This document shows, one piece after another, positions 63,355 to 64,000 of a stretch of DNA of 64,000 nt (positions are counted from its first letter, which is position 1; each line of letters starts with the position of its first letter). This DNA comes from an uncultured Lachnospiraceae bacterium. GTDB taxonomy: Bacteria > Bacillota > Clostridia > Lachnospirales > Lachnospiraceae. The position numbers were made by a program, and so were the translations under genes. The notes below the pieces were generated by a model. The model saw nothing but the letters and a program-made list of their open reading frames with translations, was not told the DNA's origin and did no database searches. The stretch lies in NCBI GenBank assembly GCA_902775895.1, contig CACYNO010000006.1:1-64000 (forward strand). The letters run 5' to 3'.

Positions 63355-64000
63355 TTAGTCAAAGAATGCTTTGTAGATCGCCTTGATAGCCGTTTCAAAA
63401 TTCTTGTCGTCAACTCCCACGATGATATTAAGCTCACTGGATCCCTGATCGATCATCTTTATGCTTATCTTTTCATCTGCAAGGGCTTTGAACACTTTAC
63501 TTGCCGTACCGGTTTTGTGCTTCATACCACGCCCCACTACGGCAATAAGGGACATGTTTGCATCTAGTTCTATGGAGTCGGGATTTACTGCCTGATGGAG
63601 CTGGGATATGACCGACTGCTCCTTGGGAACAAATTTATCCATACTCACGAACACCGTCATGGTATCTATACCTGAGGGCATATGCTCAAAAGATAATCCG
63701 TTGTGTTCAAAAACCTCAAGAACTTTTCTTCCGAAGCCGATCTCTGAGTTCATCATATCTTTATCTATGTTAACTGCGGCAAAGCCTTTCTTGCCGGCAA
63801 TACCTGTTATGGTATGCTCCGGAACATGGACCGTACTCTCTACGATCATAGTTCCCTCTGCCTCAGGTTCATTTGTATTCCGGATGTTTACGGGAATGCC
63901 TTCTTTTCTTACAGGGAATATCGCCGTATCATGAAGCACCGATGCACCCATATAGGAAAGCTCACGCAATTCCTTATATGTAATGATGTCTATGGTCTTT
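63355..64000 (-). CDS. lysC: Aspartate kinase, C-terminal part (runs off the window)
   Basis: 215 residues are present; the reading frame continues past base 64000. ELRELSYMGASVLHDTAIFP, then GIPVNIRNTNEPEAEGTMIV, and two C-terminal ACT domains (GFGRKVLEVFEHNGLSFEHM; a later TASKVFKALADEKI) identify a monofunctional aspartate kinase, first step to lysine, threonine and methionine. The ACT domains imply feedback control by an end-product amino acid. Confidence 0.93.
   Translation of the reverse strand, partial: KTIDIITYKELRELSYMGASVLHDTAIFPVRKEGIPVNIRNTNEPEAEGTMIVESTVHVPEHTITGIAGKKGFAAVNIDKDMMNSEIGFGRKVLEVFEHNGLSFEHMPSGIDTMTVFVSMDKFVPKEQSVISQLHQAVNPDSIELDANMSLIAVVGRGMKHKTGTASKVFKALADEKISIKMIDQGSSELNIIVGVDDKNFETAIKAIYKAFFD

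Overview
The window reads as a chromosome segment of an anaerobic, Gram-positive member of the Clostridia, most likely family Lachnospiraceae. This is inferred from protein family make-up, AAGGAG-type ribosome sites, frequent TTG starts and moderate-to-low GC. Supporting features are an archaeal-type ProRS, a PTS_EIIC_2 protein, a DUF1858 protein, a 2[4Fe-4S] ferredoxin and a GlfT/Glf galactofuran system with a Gram-positive TagGH-like exporter. No species can be named from the sequence alone.

Region 1 (1-25.5 kb, nearly all minus strand) is a cell-surface polysaccharide and envelope region. It holds a GlfT2-like galactofuranosyltransferase, UDP-galactopyranose mutase, a GlfT1-like transferase, a CDP-glycerol-type polymerase, a two-permease/one-ATPase polysaccharide exporter and a DPM-type glycosyltransferase. 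It also has an arylsulfotransferase-like lipoprotein and a very large GH43-like secreted protein with 22 C-terminal wall-binding-type repeats. A small module (cytidylyltransferase fused to a CobD/HisC-like PLP enzyme, a GNAT, an APS-kinase-like kinase, a TagF-like transferase) looks like a pathway for a CDP-activated phospho-amino-alcohol decoration. FtsEX, an S41 protease, a CdaR-type regulator and a CvfB-like S1 protein lie between. The region from 19.8 to 20.7 kb carries tRNA-Gln, tRNA-Ser and several long palindromic repeats.

Region 2 (25.5-48.4 kb) is mostly housekeeping. It contains ilvE, proS, a VanY-like carboxypeptidase, ftsH-tilS-divIC-S4 protein-ThyX-like protein, a D-2-hydroxyacid dehydrogenase, hemW, the conserved gdpP-rplI-dnaB cluster, a Ca2+/Na+ antiporter and carbamate kinase. 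A plus-strand pair (acyltransferase, C39-like protease with wall repeats) interrupts it. A 71-residue Cys-rich peptide and a 55-residue ferredoxin stand alone.

Region 3 (48.4-61.3 kb) is the most unusual part: an eight-gene, tightly coupled minus-strand operon. Its order is VWA-type chelatase subunit D, AAA+ subunit I, giant CobN/BchH-like subunit H, double-domain substrate-binding protein, FecCD permease, FepC ATPase, then a DrrA/NodI-like ATPase and ABC-2 permease. It combines tetrapyrrole or metal-complex import, an ATP-driven three-subunit chelatase and a possible exporter, with no cobalamin or chlorophyll genes nearby. The H subunit carries five cysteines just before the catalytic GTHG motif. 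A LysR regulator, a cytosolic DUF4198 protein and aspartate kinase lie upstream.

Three long imperfect palindromes (19944-20144, 25559-25774, 42317-42588) form one family. Two share 27- and 29-nt identical blocks; the third shows paired, compensating base changes. They look like an undescribed structured repeat element.
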